From positions 1-31,957 of the forward strand of contig SHWR01000004.1 of the NCBI GenBank assembly GCA_009693745.1: a DNA stretch of 31,957 bases, written 5' to 3'. Made by a program: the position numbers and the translations under genes. This DNA comes from Candidatus Fonsibacter sp. GTDB lineage: Bacteria; Pseudomonadota; Alphaproteobacteria; Pelagibacterales; Pelagibacteraceae. The notes beneath the pieces are model-generated. The model was not told the DNA's origin and did no database searches. It saw only the letters and a program-made list of their open reading frames with translations. Of this stretch, positions 15,117 through 23,615 are shown piece by piece. Numbering within the stretch: the first letter of the stretch is position 1; every line of letters starts with the position of its first letter.

Positions 15117-16558
15117 TAACCAACGCTACCTTCTAAGCTGATGCTAACTAATTTTTGTGCTTCTACAGCAAATTCCATAGGAAGCTGTTGTAGTACCTCT
15201 TTACAAAAACCATTTACAATTAAACTTATAGCCTCTTCTTGATTTAAACCTCTTTGCTTACAATAAAATAATTGCTCTTCGCTAATCTTCGATGTTGTCG
15301 CCTCATGTTCTGTTGTAGAGGTTGAGTTTTTATTATCAATATATGGAACTGTATGTGCGCCACATAAATTTCCAACCAATAACGAATCGCACTGAGTGTA
15401 ATTTTTAGCATTACTAGCTTTTTGATGAATACTTACAAGACCTCGATAAGTATTATCAGCATGCCCTGCTGAAATACCTTTTGAAATAATTCTACTTTTA
15501 GTATTTTTGCCAAGGTGAATCATTTTAGTACCAGTGTCTGCTTTTTGATAATTGTTTGTAATAGCAATTGAATAAAATTCACCAGATGAATTATCTCCTT
15601 GTAAAATGCAGCTTGGATATTTCCACGTAATAGCTGAACCTGTTTCAACTTGCGTCCAAGAGATTTTAGAATTTTTTCCCTTACAAATTCCACGTTTTGT
15701 TACAAAGTTATAAATTCCACCTTTGCCTTCTTTGTCACCTGGGTACCAATTTTGAACTGTTGAATATTTAATTTCAGCATCATCAAGCGCTATCAATTCT
15801 ACGTTTGCAGCATGAAGTTGGTTTTCATCTCTCATGGGCGCTGTACAACCCTCTAAATAACTTACGTAACTTCCTTTATCTGCAATAATTAATGTTCTTT
15901 CAAATTGGCCTGTGTTAGATGCATTAATTCTAAAATATGTAGAAAGTTCCATTGGACATCTAAGGCCTTCTGGAATGTAAACAAATGAACCATCTGTAAA
16001 TACAGCTGAATTTAAAGTTGCAAAATAATGATCGGTTAAAGGAATAACTGAGCCTAAATATTTCTTAACTAACTCTGGATGTTTTTGAACGGCTTCAGAA
16101 ATTGAGCAGAAAATAACTCCTATATCTTCTAATTTCTTTTTAAATGTTGTTGCAACAGAAACAGAGTCAAATACAGCATCTACTGCAACGCCTGCTAATC
16201 TTTTTTGTTCATTAAGAGGGATGCCTAATTTTTCATAAGTTTTTTTAATTTCAGGATCTATTTCATCTAATGACTTTGGTCCTTCTTTAAAGTTTTTCGG
16301 AGCTGAGTAATAATATAAAGCCTGATAATCAATTTTAGGGTATTGGGGTTTTTGCCAATTTGGCTCAGTCATTGATTGCAATCTTTCAAAAGCTTTTAAT
16401 CTCCACTCTAGTAACCACTCTGGTTCTTTTTTTTGTTTAGAGATAAATTGAATAACTTCTTTATTAAGACCTTTTGGAGCTCTTACCGATTCAATGTCAG
16501 TTACAAAACCATAAGCGTAATCCTGCTTAATTTGTTCTTGGATTAAATTATCTGACAT
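15116..16558 (-). CDS. sufB: Fe-S assembly scaffold SufB
   Basis: This is the main scaffold subunit on which clusters form in the Suf pathway. Strongly conserved segments include SYLEGCTAPMRDENQLHAA, the stretch IKYSTVQNWYPGD, GKNTKSRIISKGISAG and the C-terminal EEQLFYCKQRGLNQEEA. Length is 480 residues, normal for SufB. The start overlaps the upstream desulfurase gene by 11 bases. It is followed without a gap by sufC. Confidence 0.97.
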   Translation of the reverse strand: MSDNLIQEQIKQDYAYGFVTDIESVRAPKGLNKEVIQFISKQKKEPEWLLEWRLKAFERLQSMTEPNWQKPQYPKIDYQALYYYSAPKNFKEGPKSLDEIDPEIKKTYEKLGIPLNEQKRLAGVAVDAVFDSVSVATTFKKKLEDIGVIFCSISEAVQKHPELVKKYLGSVIPLTDHYFATLNSAVFTDGSFVYIPEGLRCPMELSTYFRINASNTGQFERTLIIADKGSYVSYLEGCTAPMRDENQLHAANVELIALDDAEIKYSTVQNWYPGDKEGKGGIYNFVTKRGICKGKNSKISWTQVETGSAITWKYPSCILQGDNSSGEFYSIAITNNYQKADTGTKMIHLGKNTKSRIISKGISAGHADNTYRGLVSIHQKASNAKNYTQCDSLLVGNLCGAHTVPYIDNKNSTSTTEHEATTSKISEEQLFYCKQRGLNQEEAISLIVNGFCKEVLQQLPMEFAVEAQKLVSISLEGSVG

Positions 16559-17684
16559 TTAAAGCTCCATTTTTAAAACAATTAGTTTTCCAAACATTAA
16601 AGAAATTCTCTATTTGCTCTTTAGTAGAATCCCATCCTAAACTTACTCTGATTGCAGAATGAATATATTTTTCATCAACTTGCATTGCTTTCAAAACATG
16701 CGAAGGCTCAACTTTTCCAGATGAACAGGCCGCTCCTGAACTTACGCAAATTCCATTTTGATCAAGGGCAATGACTTGATTTTCACTCGTCATTGAAGGG
16801 TAGGCAAAATAACAAGTATTTCCTAATCGATCTGTATCTTCGCCGAAAATTTTAATTTCATTAGATAATTTTTTTAGATTTGACTCTAATAAATCTCTGG
16901 TATTTTTAATTTGTAAATTACAAATGTTAGTTAAATTTTTAACTTCGTTCATCGCTTCTCCGAATCCTAAAATTCCAATGAAGTTCTCTGTGCCAGATCT
17001 TAAATTTTTTTCTTGTCCGCCACCTATAATTTCAGAAGAAATATTATTTCTACTATTAATTAATAATGCGCCAACTCCTGTAGGTCCGCCAATTTTATGT
17101 GATGAGATTGAAAATAAATCTACATCTAAAGCATCCAAATCAATTTCTATTTTACCAAGACTTTGAACTCCATCACAATGAATAATTCCATTATATTTTT
17201 TAACAATTTTTGATATTTCGTTAATTGGATTAATGACTCCAGACTCGTTATTAGCAAACATAATACTAACTAAAAAAGAGCTTTTTTGCTTTGAAAGCAA
17301 TTCATCTACTTCTTTGAGATTAACTGTGCCATTTGAATTAGTTTTAAAATATTTTTTTTCAATATCTAAACTTTTAACAACATCAATTACAGATGCATGT
17401 TCTGTTTCTAGAGAATAAATAATTTTGATATTATTTTTTTTAATAAATCCTTTAATTGCTAAATTATTAGATTCTGTGGCACCACTTGTAAAAATAAGAT
17501 CATAATTCTTTGCTTTTAAAATAGATAAAATATTTCTTCTTGTTTCTTCGATAATTTTTTTAGAATTTCTTCCAATTTTATGAACTGATGAAGGATTACC
17601 AAATTCTTCAAACTTTAAACTTTGAATTTTTTTAATTACATTTTTATGTAATGGCGCAGTGGCATTGTAATCTAAATAAATCAT
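16548..17684 (-). CDS. iscS: Cysteine desulfurase, IscS/NifS type (group I)
   Basis: This PLP enzyme of 378 residues has the lysine K197 in SSHKIGGPTG and the catalytic cysteine C320 in SSGAACSSGKVEPSHVL, the long flexible loop that marks group I (IscS/NifS) desulfurases. It therefore differs from the SufS in the same operon. Group I enzymes also serve tRNA thiolation, thiamine and cofactor pathways, so it may supply sulfur beyond the Suf scaffold, for example to ThiS (inference). It overlaps iscR by four bases (ATGA) and sufB by 11. Confidence 0.93.
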   Translation of the reverse strand: MIYLDYNATAPLHKNVIKKIQSLKFEEFGNPSSVHKIGRNSKKIIEETRRNILSILKAKNYDLIFTSGATESNNLAIKGFIKKNNIKIIYSLETEHASVIDVVKSLDIEKKYFKTNSNGTVNLKEVDELLSKQKSSFLVSIMFANNESGVINPINEISKIVKKYNGIIHCDGVQSLGKIEIDLDALDVDLFSISSHKIGGPTGVGALLINSRNNISSEIIGGGQEKNLRSGTENFIGILGFGEAMNEVKNLTNICNLQIKNTRDLLESNLKKLSNEIKIFGEDTDRLGNTCYFAYPSMTSENQVIALDQNGICVSSGAACSSGKVEPSHVLKAMQVDEKYIHSAIRVSLGWDSTKEQIENFFNVWKTNCFKNGALNVR

Positions 17685-18151
17685 TTATTAGCGCCTTGTG
17701 ATTGATTTGTTGAATTTTCAAAGGGAATATTTCTTGGAATTTTATTCTCTAAAACATCCAGTAAAGTAACGGATGTAAAATAATTATTAATGTGTCTTGT
17801 TAGACCGTCCCAAAGATTATGCGTAACACATTTAGTTGCTTTGCCCGTACAACCTTTTTTTGATTTTAATTTACATTTTGTGGTTTTGATATCTTCATTA
17901 ACTGCCTCAATGACTGAAGAGAGATGAATTTTATTCGGATCTCTTGAAAGTTTATACCCTCCTAAATTTCCTCTAACGCTGGTGACTAAATCTTTTTTTT
18001 TTAATTTGAAAAATAACTGCTCTAAAAAAGAAAGAGAAATACGTTGTCTAATAGATATATCGTTAAGACTAACTGGCTTTTGTTGTTTATTAAAGGCAGC
18101 AAGGTCAGCCATTGCCATTACAGCATATCTACCTTTTGCAGTGAGTTTCAT
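17681..18151 (-). CDS. iscR: Rrf2-family Fe-S sensing regulator (IscR)
   Basis: This 156-residue winged-helix regulator has the Rrf2 N-terminus MKLTAKGRYAVMAM and the DNA-binding region with LSFLEQLFFKLKKKDLV followed by VRGNLGGY. Three cysteines and a histidine (C93, C101, C108, H111 in the segment ending KCVTHNLW) match the 2Fe-2S ligand set of E. coli IscR, with slightly longer spacing. Holo-IscR represses its own isc/suf operon when clusters are plentiful. The gene leads the nine-gene operon and an IscR-like box lies just upstream. The Asn/Gln-rich tail (144-156) is variable. Confidence 0.92.
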   Translation of the reverse strand: MKLTAKGRYAVMAMADLAAFNKQQKPVSLNDISIRQRISLSFLEQLFFKLKKKDLVTSVRGNLGGYKLSRDPNKIHLSSVIEAVNEDIKTTKCKLKSKKGCTGKATKCVTHNLWDGLTRHINNYFTSVTLLDVLENKIPRNIPFENSTNQSQGANK

Positions 18152-18189
18152 AGTAAATTATAGATTAATATTGTATAAATTTATCTATT

Positions 18190-18207
18190 CCTACTAATTT
18201 AGTCAAC
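18190..18207 (-). promoter_or_regulatory. Probable IscR operator overlapping the -35 of the iscR-suf operon
   Basis: On the minus strand the site reads GTTGACTAAATTAGTAGG, with an 11-base perfect dyad ACTAAATTAGT. It closely follows the type 1 IscR pattern YYGACTRWWWYAGTCRR, with one mismatch (A for C after AGT). TTGACT inside it (18206-18201) could be the -35, with TAAATT (18183-18178) as a weak -10 after 17 bases. Binding of holo-IscR would then block the promoter. The site lies 38 bases or more before the iscR start. Confidence 0.65.
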
Positions 18208-18239
18208 TTTAAAAAAAAACCAAAACTCAATTGCTTTTA

Positions 18240-18248
18240 TGGTATAAG
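18240..18248 (+). promoter_or_regulatory. Extended -10 promoter for the alpha/beta hydrolase gene
   Basis: The plus strand reads TGGTATAAG, that is TG-n-TATAAG, an extended -10 element. It would start transcription around 18255 and leave a leader of about 28 bases before the ATG at 18284. No -35 is evident. It stands back to back with the iscR promoter in a 132-base spacer. Confidence 0.45.
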
Positions 18249-18283
18249 AGCCCCTTGTTAAAATAATAATTCTTCATAATTCT

Positions 18284-18940
18284 ATGAGCGTAGTTAACCC
18301 AGCAGGTACTTTTATTAATGGACCAGACGGAAAACTAGAAGCTAAATATGTTCAGGGAAAAAGCCTAACAGCGCCGACTGTTTTAATACTTCATCCACAT
18401 CCAGAATATGGTGGAACTATGAATAATAAAGTAGTTTATAATGCGTTTCATACATTTCTTAAAAATGGATTTTCGGTTTGTCGTTTTAATTTTAGGGGTG
18501 TTGGTAAGAGTGAAGGGAAATTTGATAATGGTCAGGGAGAATTATCCGATGCTGCTGCAGTATTAGATTGGATACAAAGACAAAATCCTAGTACCAATGA
18601 AAGTTGGATCGTTGGTTTTTCATTTGGCTCATTAATTTGTATGCAGTTGCTAATGCGCAGACCTGAAATCTATAGATTTATAGCAATTTGTCCTCAGCCA
18701 AATATTTATGATTTTAATTTTTTAGCGCCATGTCCTTCTTCCGGTATGGTTTTGTATTCCTCAAATGATCAATTAGTTCCGCTAGATGCAACGAAGACTT
18801 TAGAGACTAAATTTAAGAATCAAAAAAGTATTAATGTAGATTTTGTTAAAATTGAAAGTGCTAATCATTTCTTTGCTGGCAAAGATAAAGAGTTTTGTGG
18901 TGCTATAGAAAAATATATTAAAAAAGAATCTAGATTCTAA
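18284..18940 (+). CDS. Alpha/beta hydrolase (COG2945-like)
   Basis: This 218-residue alpha/beta hydrolase has the oxyanion loop HPHPEYGGTM (37-46), the strand FNFRGVGKSEG (69-79), the nucleophile elbow GFSFGS with Ser113, and likely triad partners D162 (SSNDQLVPL) and H195 (SANHFFAG). The substrate is unknown. Hydrolases of this kind are, as I recall, often found next to isc/suf genes in alphaproteobacteria, and here the gene is divergent from iscR. A role in Fe-S metabolism is therefore possible and unproven. Its stop overlaps the convergent anmK stop by four bases. Confidence 0.88.
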   Translation: MSVVNPAGTFINGPDGKLEAKYVQGKSLTAPTVLILHPHPEYGGTMNNKVVYNAFHTFLKNGFSVCRFNFRGVGKSEGKFDNGQGELSDAAAVLDWIQRQNPSTNESWIVGFSFGSLICMQLLMRRPEIYRFIAICPQPNIYDFNFLAPCPSSGMVLYSSNDQLVPLDATKTLETKFKNQKSINVDFVKIESANHFFAGKDKEFCGAIEKYIKKESRF

Positions 18941-20031
18941 TTAGAATAAATAATTCCACCTGTCGTTGGTTTACTGACTCCAGTTGTAGTTGGAAGTGTT
19001 AAATATTTTTTTTCCAAACTTCTTATTGCAAGATAAGCAAAAGCTTGTGATTCTATAAAATCACCATCAAGGTTATATTGATCTATAGGTTCAACGGTCA
19101 CATTTAAAAGTTTTGATAAAAACTTTATTAAAGTTCTATTTTTTCTACCCCCTCCTACTAAAATAATCTTATCTTTTTTTTCTTTAATATTTTTAAAAAA
19201 ATTAGCTATTAACTTTGCAGTTAGACTCACTAGTGTTGCTGCGCCATCTTCTAATTTAAGTCCTCGAAATTGAGCAATATTAAAATCAGTAATATCTAAT
19301 GATTTTTTTTTATCGTGATAATAGTAATGATTTAAAAAATCCTCTTCTATTAATGTATTCACCTCTCCTTTTGCAGAAATATTTCCTTCCCTATCAAACT
19401 CCAAGTCTTTTGAATTTATTCTGATCCATTGATCTAATAGACAATTACCAGGTCCAATATCATTAGAATTAATAAGTGAATTTTCATAATAACTACCATT
19501 GGCAATACCTCCGATATTAATTACCACTGCATTCTTTATTTGATTTAAATTTTTAAGTATTTGTCCGTGGTAGAGCGTAACTAACGGTGCACCCTGTCCT
19601 TTGTTTTTAATATCATTGTCTCTAAAATTAAAAATAACTTTAGTTTTTAATAACTGTGCCATCAGTTCAGGATTTCCCAATTGAAATGTAAAACCTTGTT
19701 CAGGTTTATGAATTAACGTATGTCCATGATAACCAATTAAATCTAATTTAATTTTAGAATTTTTTTTTAAAAATTTATTAATAGCTTCAATGTGTAGTAA
19801 TGTAATCTTCCTTGATAAGTCATTAATAAGTGCTTTTTTTGTTGTTAAATCGTCTTTTTGCAAAACTTCTTTTCTAATATTTATTAATTCATTTTTAAAA
19901 TCTGAACTATATTTAAAAAAAAAATTATCAATAATTGAAGTATCAGTTTCTCCGTCAGAATTTATAATGGAAAGGTCAATTCCATCCATGGAAGTCCCGC
20001 TCATCGTTCCTAAAGAAATGTATTTACTCAT
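18937..20031 (-). CDS. anmK: Anhydro-N-acetylmuramic acid kinase
   Basis: This enzyme converts 1,6-anhydro-MurNAc from cell-wall turnover to MurNAc-6-phosphate, in the cytoplasm. The N-terminal phosphate-binding motif GTMSGTSMDGID (8-19), the segment NIGGIANGS and the DIGPGNCLLDQW motif are diagnostic, as is ILVGGGRKNRTL later. Length is 364 residues, normal for the family. Its presence suggests peptidoglycan recycling. It is divergent from tyrS with only 49 bases between the two starts, and this spacing is also typical of alphaproteobacterial anmK-tyrS neighbours. Confidence 0.94.
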   Translation of the reverse strand: MSKYISLGTMSGTSMDGIDLSIINSDGETDTSIIDNFFFKYSSDFKNELINIRKEVLQKDDLTTKKALINDLSRKITLLHIEAINKFLKKNSKIKLDLIGYHGHTLIHKPEQGFTFQLGNPELMAQLLKTKVIFNFRDNDIKNKGQGAPLVTLYHGQILKNLNQIKNAVVINIGGIANGSYYENSLINSNDIGPGNCLLDQWIRINSKDLEFDREGNISAKGEVNTLIEEDFLNHYYYHDKKKSLDITDFNIAQFRGLKLEDGAATLVSLTAKLIANFFKNIKEKKDKIILVGGGRKNRTLIKFLSKLLNVTVEPIDQYNLDGDFIESQAFAYLAIRSLEKKYLTLPTTTGVSKPTTGGIIYSN

Positions 20032-20061
20032 TTTATATAGATTTAATATTATTTAATTTTG

Positions 20062-20067
20062 TATAAT
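20062..20067 (+). promoter_or_regulatory. -10 box of tyrS with a very short leader
   Basis: A perfect TATAAT lies 13 bases before the tyrS ATG at 20081, so the transcript would begin only about seven bases upstream of the start codon. No Shine-Dalgarno is seen. No clear -35 is visible either. Confidence 0.45.
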
Positions 20068-20080
20068 ACTATCTTATTGA

Positions 20081-21322
20081 ATGAATCAGAATCTTATCAA
20101 AACCTTTCAACAACGAGGATATTTTAATCAGTGCACTGATTTTGATAATCTAAACAAACTCTTAGATAATAAAAAAATTAAATTATATATTGGTTTCGAT
20201 TGCACAGCTCCAAGTCTACACATTGGTAGTTTAGTACAAATTATGTGTCTTAGACTATTTCAAAAATTCGGTCACACGCCAATCGTTTTATTAGGAGGAG
20301 GAACGACTATGGTAGGAGATCCATCTGGAAAAAAGGAGAGTAGAAAAATTCTAACTAATACGGAAATTAAAAAAAATACCGTAGGTATTAAAAAAGTTTT
20401 TAATAAGTTTTTAAGCAACAAAGGAAATAATAAATTTGTTTTTTTAAATAATGAAAAATGGTTAACTAAAATTAATTATATAAATTTTTTAAGAGATTAC
20501 GGAAAGCATTTTACGATCAATAAAATGTTAACTTTTGATAGTGTTAAGCTTAGATTAGATAGAGAACAATCTTTAAGTTTTTTAGAATTTAATTACATGA
20601 TATTGCAAGCTTATGACTTTCTTGAGCTTAATAATAAAAATGATTGCATCCTTCAAATTGGCGGATCTGATCAATGGGGAAATATTATTAATGGAATTGA
20701 ATTAATACGAAGAGTTAATGGAAAAGATTCTTATGGTTTAACTACTCCACTCATTAAAACAAGCTCTGGTGTTAAAATGGGTAAAACTGCAAAGGGGGCT
20801 GTATGGTTAGATGAGAAACAAACGTCTCCTTATGAATACTGGCAATTCTGGAGAAACGTTAATGACGTTGATGTATTTAAGTATTTGAGATTATTTACCG
20901 AACTTCCGTTAGGTGAAATTTCTAATTTTGAAAATAACAAATCTAGAAATATAAATGATTTTAAAGTTATACTTGCAAATGAAACAACTAAGATTCTTCA
21001 TGGTGATAAGGCATCCTCAAATGCTGAAGCTACCTCTAAAAAGACATTTGAAGACAAATCTTTTGGTGATGACTTACCAAAAATAGAAATTAAAAAATCA
21101 GATCTAAACAATGGAATTACTTTTAATGATTTAATTATTAAAATTGACTTTGCAAAATCTAATGGGGAATACAGACGTAATATTGCAAATAAAGGATATC
21201 GAATTAATAATGAGATTATTACTGATGAGAAAAAAATAGTGACTAAAGAGGATTTTGATGGCAAAAAAGTTATTAAAATCTCATTTGGGAAAAAACAGCA
21301 CGTTTTAGTTGAGGCTATTTAG
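20081..21322 (+). CDS. tyrS: Tyrosyl-tRNA synthetase
   Basis: This class I aminoacyl-tRNA synthetase charges tRNA-Tyr. HIGH-type motif HIGS is at 47-50, the tyrosine-binding region follows as GGGTTMVGDPSGK, the segment GGSDQWGNI is at about 194-202, and KMSKS-type motif KMGKT is at 232-236. An S4-like RNA-binding domain fills the last ~65 residues. Length of 413 fits the bacterial TyrRS family. The stop overlaps the convergent AsmA-like gene by eight bases. Confidence 0.97.
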   Translation: MNQNLIKTFQQRGYFNQCTDFDNLNKLLDNKKIKLYIGFDCTAPSLHIGSLVQIMCLRLFQKFGHTPIVLLGGGTTMVGDPSGKKESRKILTNTEIKKNTVGIKKVFNKFLSNKGNNKFVFLNNEKWLTKINYINFLRDYGKHFTINKMLTFDSVKLRLDREQSLSFLEFNYMILQAYDFLELNNKNDCILQIGGSDQWGNIINGIELIRRVNGKDSYGLTTPLIKTSSGVKMGKTAKGAVWLDEKQTSPYEYWQFWRNVNDVDVFKYLRLFTELPLGEISNFENNKSRNINDFKVILANETTKILHGDKASSNAEATSKKTFEDKSFGDDLPKIEIKKSDLNNGITFNDLIIKIDFAKSNGEYRRNIANKGYRINNEIITDEKKIVTKEDFDGKKVIKISFGKKQHVLVEAI

Positions 21323-23615
21323 AAGATCTAAAAATATCTACAAATCTCTGAATAAATCTTGGTGTTAAAGTTCGAATCGGATTTATTGTAGTTTCAAAAT
21401 TATTATCTTTACCTTTAATTTTAAAGTTTACACCAAAAACTCCATCGCCACTTTTTCCTGTTAAAATCTGCCCTAGAATCGGAATATTCGATAAAAGACG
21501 ATTTACTTCATAAGCAGGTATTAGATTTCCATCTATACTAACAAAATTATCAATATTATTTATTTTCCCCTCTACGATAAAACCAATTGCTGGGCCTGTT
21601 CCATAAAAATCTTTAAACGTAAAAAATTTTTCATCATTTTCGTAAACAATAACTGCATTATCAAATCGAATTCCCTCTCCTTTTAGTGTATCTAAAATTC
21701 CTGTTATTGATGCAAGGGATAATATTTGAGCAAGAAGAGGTATTTCTTTAATTTTAAAATCAGTGATAATAATTTTACCTTTTGAAGAGGTTGTGTTTAA
21801 ATCTTCTGAGGTAAATTCTAATTTTCCTTTTTCAAATCCTTTTATAAAACTATATCCTGCAATAAATGGTTTAGCTCTATCTGAAAGCATATAAGTTGTA
21901 ATATTACCATTTTTATTTTTATTAATTTTAATAGTAATTTTTTCTTTATTAGAAAAAATTCCATTAGCATCTAACTTGGTAAATTGCCCATTTAAAATTG
22001 TACCTATTAAAGAAAAATCTCTGATATCATCATTAGTTCCTGTATCAATAGTGTCTAAATTAGCGCTGATAGTGCCGTTAAATTTTTTTGAAACTATCGA
22101 TGATGATTTGGAACTTGTTAGACTATCAATAATATATTTAGCATCTAATCTTTTTCCTGTAATTTCTATATGATTAATATTGCTTTTTTTAGATGAGATA
22201 ATTTTAAAATTACTTTTATCGGTATTAACCTTAATACTATTAAGAGAAGTTATGGAAAAATTATCATCAAAATTTATATCTAATAATTCAACATTATTTC
22301 TACCAGCATTAATTGTAATTTTTTCCAGAATTGATTTATTATTCTTAACCTCACCTTTTATAAGAATCTGACCATCGTCGTTTAATAATTTGTTAAAATT
22401 AATTGGAGTAAAGTTAATTACACTTTTCTTAATATCAATCCGAGTATCAAAAAAATATTGATCTTTATTTGTATTCAGTTGTACATAAAATTTTGAAGAA
22501 CCTTTAATATATTCCGGTAAAAATACTTTTTGCCAATTAACAAAATTTATTTCTGTAATAATATTAATTTTCGAAGTCTTTTTACTAAGATCAGAATTCA
22601 TTTTAAAATCTAATGAATCGTTTTGATTAAAAATTATTCCATTAACAGAAATATTTGTCTTATCAAATTCAACTTTAAAAGTTCCATTCTTAAACTTTCT
22701 ATTTTTATCATCCAAAACTTTAGGGTATGAGGTTTGGAGTAAATCTAATTCCAAATTAGCAATATCAGCTTTACCTTTAATCGTAGTGTTAATAAGATTT
22801 CCTTTTTTATCAAACTCAAGATCAATTTTATTTTTTGCAGTAGTTGAGAAAGATAATCTTTCTACATTTTTAATATTATCTTCTAAAGCTGCCATCTTTA
22901 GATTTTTAAATTCATTTAAAGAGTTAAATTTTCCAGTAAAATTCAAATCAAGAGACGCTTTATAAGAATCTGATAACTCATTTAAAGTAATTTTGGATTT
23001 ATCAAAATTTAAACCTGCTACAGATCCAGATAAAATATTAATATTTAATTCTTTATTTTTAAATTCGATATCGACGTTGATATTTTGAAACTCTGGAAGT
23101 TCATTTGAGATAGTAAATGAGGTGTCTTTAATGCTGCCTAAAAACTCAATGTTTAGTGTGCCTTCGCTATATATTTTTAAATCGCCCTTGATAAATCCTT
23201 TTTTAACTTTGTTATTAAGATAACTTTTCTGACTATCTTCTAAAAAAACATCACGAACTAAATTAATGCTCTTTTCAAATGAATTTTCTGAAAATTTTAC
23301 TTCTATAAATTTTGGATTGTAATCTCCTTTAATTAAAGAAAATATGCCAATACCAAAATTTGTTTGATAAATATTAGTAAGGTCCCCTTTGTGGTAAAGT
23401 TTTGGCTGATTAAGATTAAATTTAACTGCAAAATCTTTAATATCTAAACTTACTTTTATATCTTTAAATTCCAATTTAACTTTTTTGTACTGATCGTTAA
23501 ATCTTTTTTGAATAAATTCATTAAAATTAGAAGTTTGGAATCCAAAAGATAAGAAAGTAATAATTGCTATAATAAAAACTAATATAATTAATAAAATTTT
23601 ATTTTTTTTTTGCAT
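21315..23615 (-). CDS. AsmA/YhdP-like envelope protein
   Basis: This 766-residue protein has one N-terminal membrane anchor (about residues 6-26) and then a long beta-strand-rich, Asn/Lys/Ile-rich region. The C-terminal third has the AsmA-type pattern: SIDGNLIPAYEVNRLLSNIP and LGQILTGKSGDGVFGVNFKI, with TGPAIGFIVEGKI before them. This matches the DUF3971/AsmA-like C-terminal region of YhdP relatives. In E. coli the AsmA-like proteins TamB, YhdP and YdbH carry phospholipids between the membranes. This protein is shorter than YhdP (about 1270 residues). It overlaps the prfB stop by one base (TAATG), so it is translated from the prfB mRNA. Confidence 0.8.
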   Translation of the reverse strand: MQKKNKILLIILVFIIAIITFLSFGFQTSNFNEFIQKRFNDQYKKVKLEFKDIKVSLDIKDFAVKFNLNQPKLYHKGDLTNIYQTNFGIGIFSLIKGDYNPKFIEVKFSENSFEKSINLVRDVFLEDSQKSYLNNKVKKGFIKGDLKIYSEGTLNIEFLGSIKDTSFTISNELPEFQNINVDIEFKNKELNINILSGSVAGLNFDKSKITLNELSDSYKASLDLNFTGKFNSLNEFKNLKMAALEDNIKNVERLSFSTTAKNKIDLEFDKKGNLINTTIKGKADIANLELDLLQTSYPKVLDDKNRKFKNGTFKVEFDKTNISVNGIIFNQNDSLDFKMNSDLSKKTSKINIITEINFVNWQKVFLPEYIKGSSKFYVQLNTNKDQYFFDTRIDIKKSVINFTPINFNKLLNDDGQILIKGEVKNNKSILEKITINAGRNNVELLDINFDDNFSITSLNSIKVNTDKSNFKIISSKKSNINHIEITGKRLDAKYIIDSLTSSKSSSIVSKKFNGTISANLDTIDTGTNDDIRDFSLIGTILNGQFTKLDANGIFSNKEKITIKINKNKNGNITTYMLSDRAKPFIAGYSFIKGFEKGKLEFTSEDLNTTSSKGKIIITDFKIKEIPLLAQILSLASITGILDTLKGEGIRFDNAVIVYENDEKFFTFKDFYGTGPAIGFIVEGKINNIDNFVSIDGNLIPAYEVNRLLSNIPILGQILTGKSGDGVFGVNFKIKGKDNNFETTINPIRTLTPRFIQRFVDIFRSSK

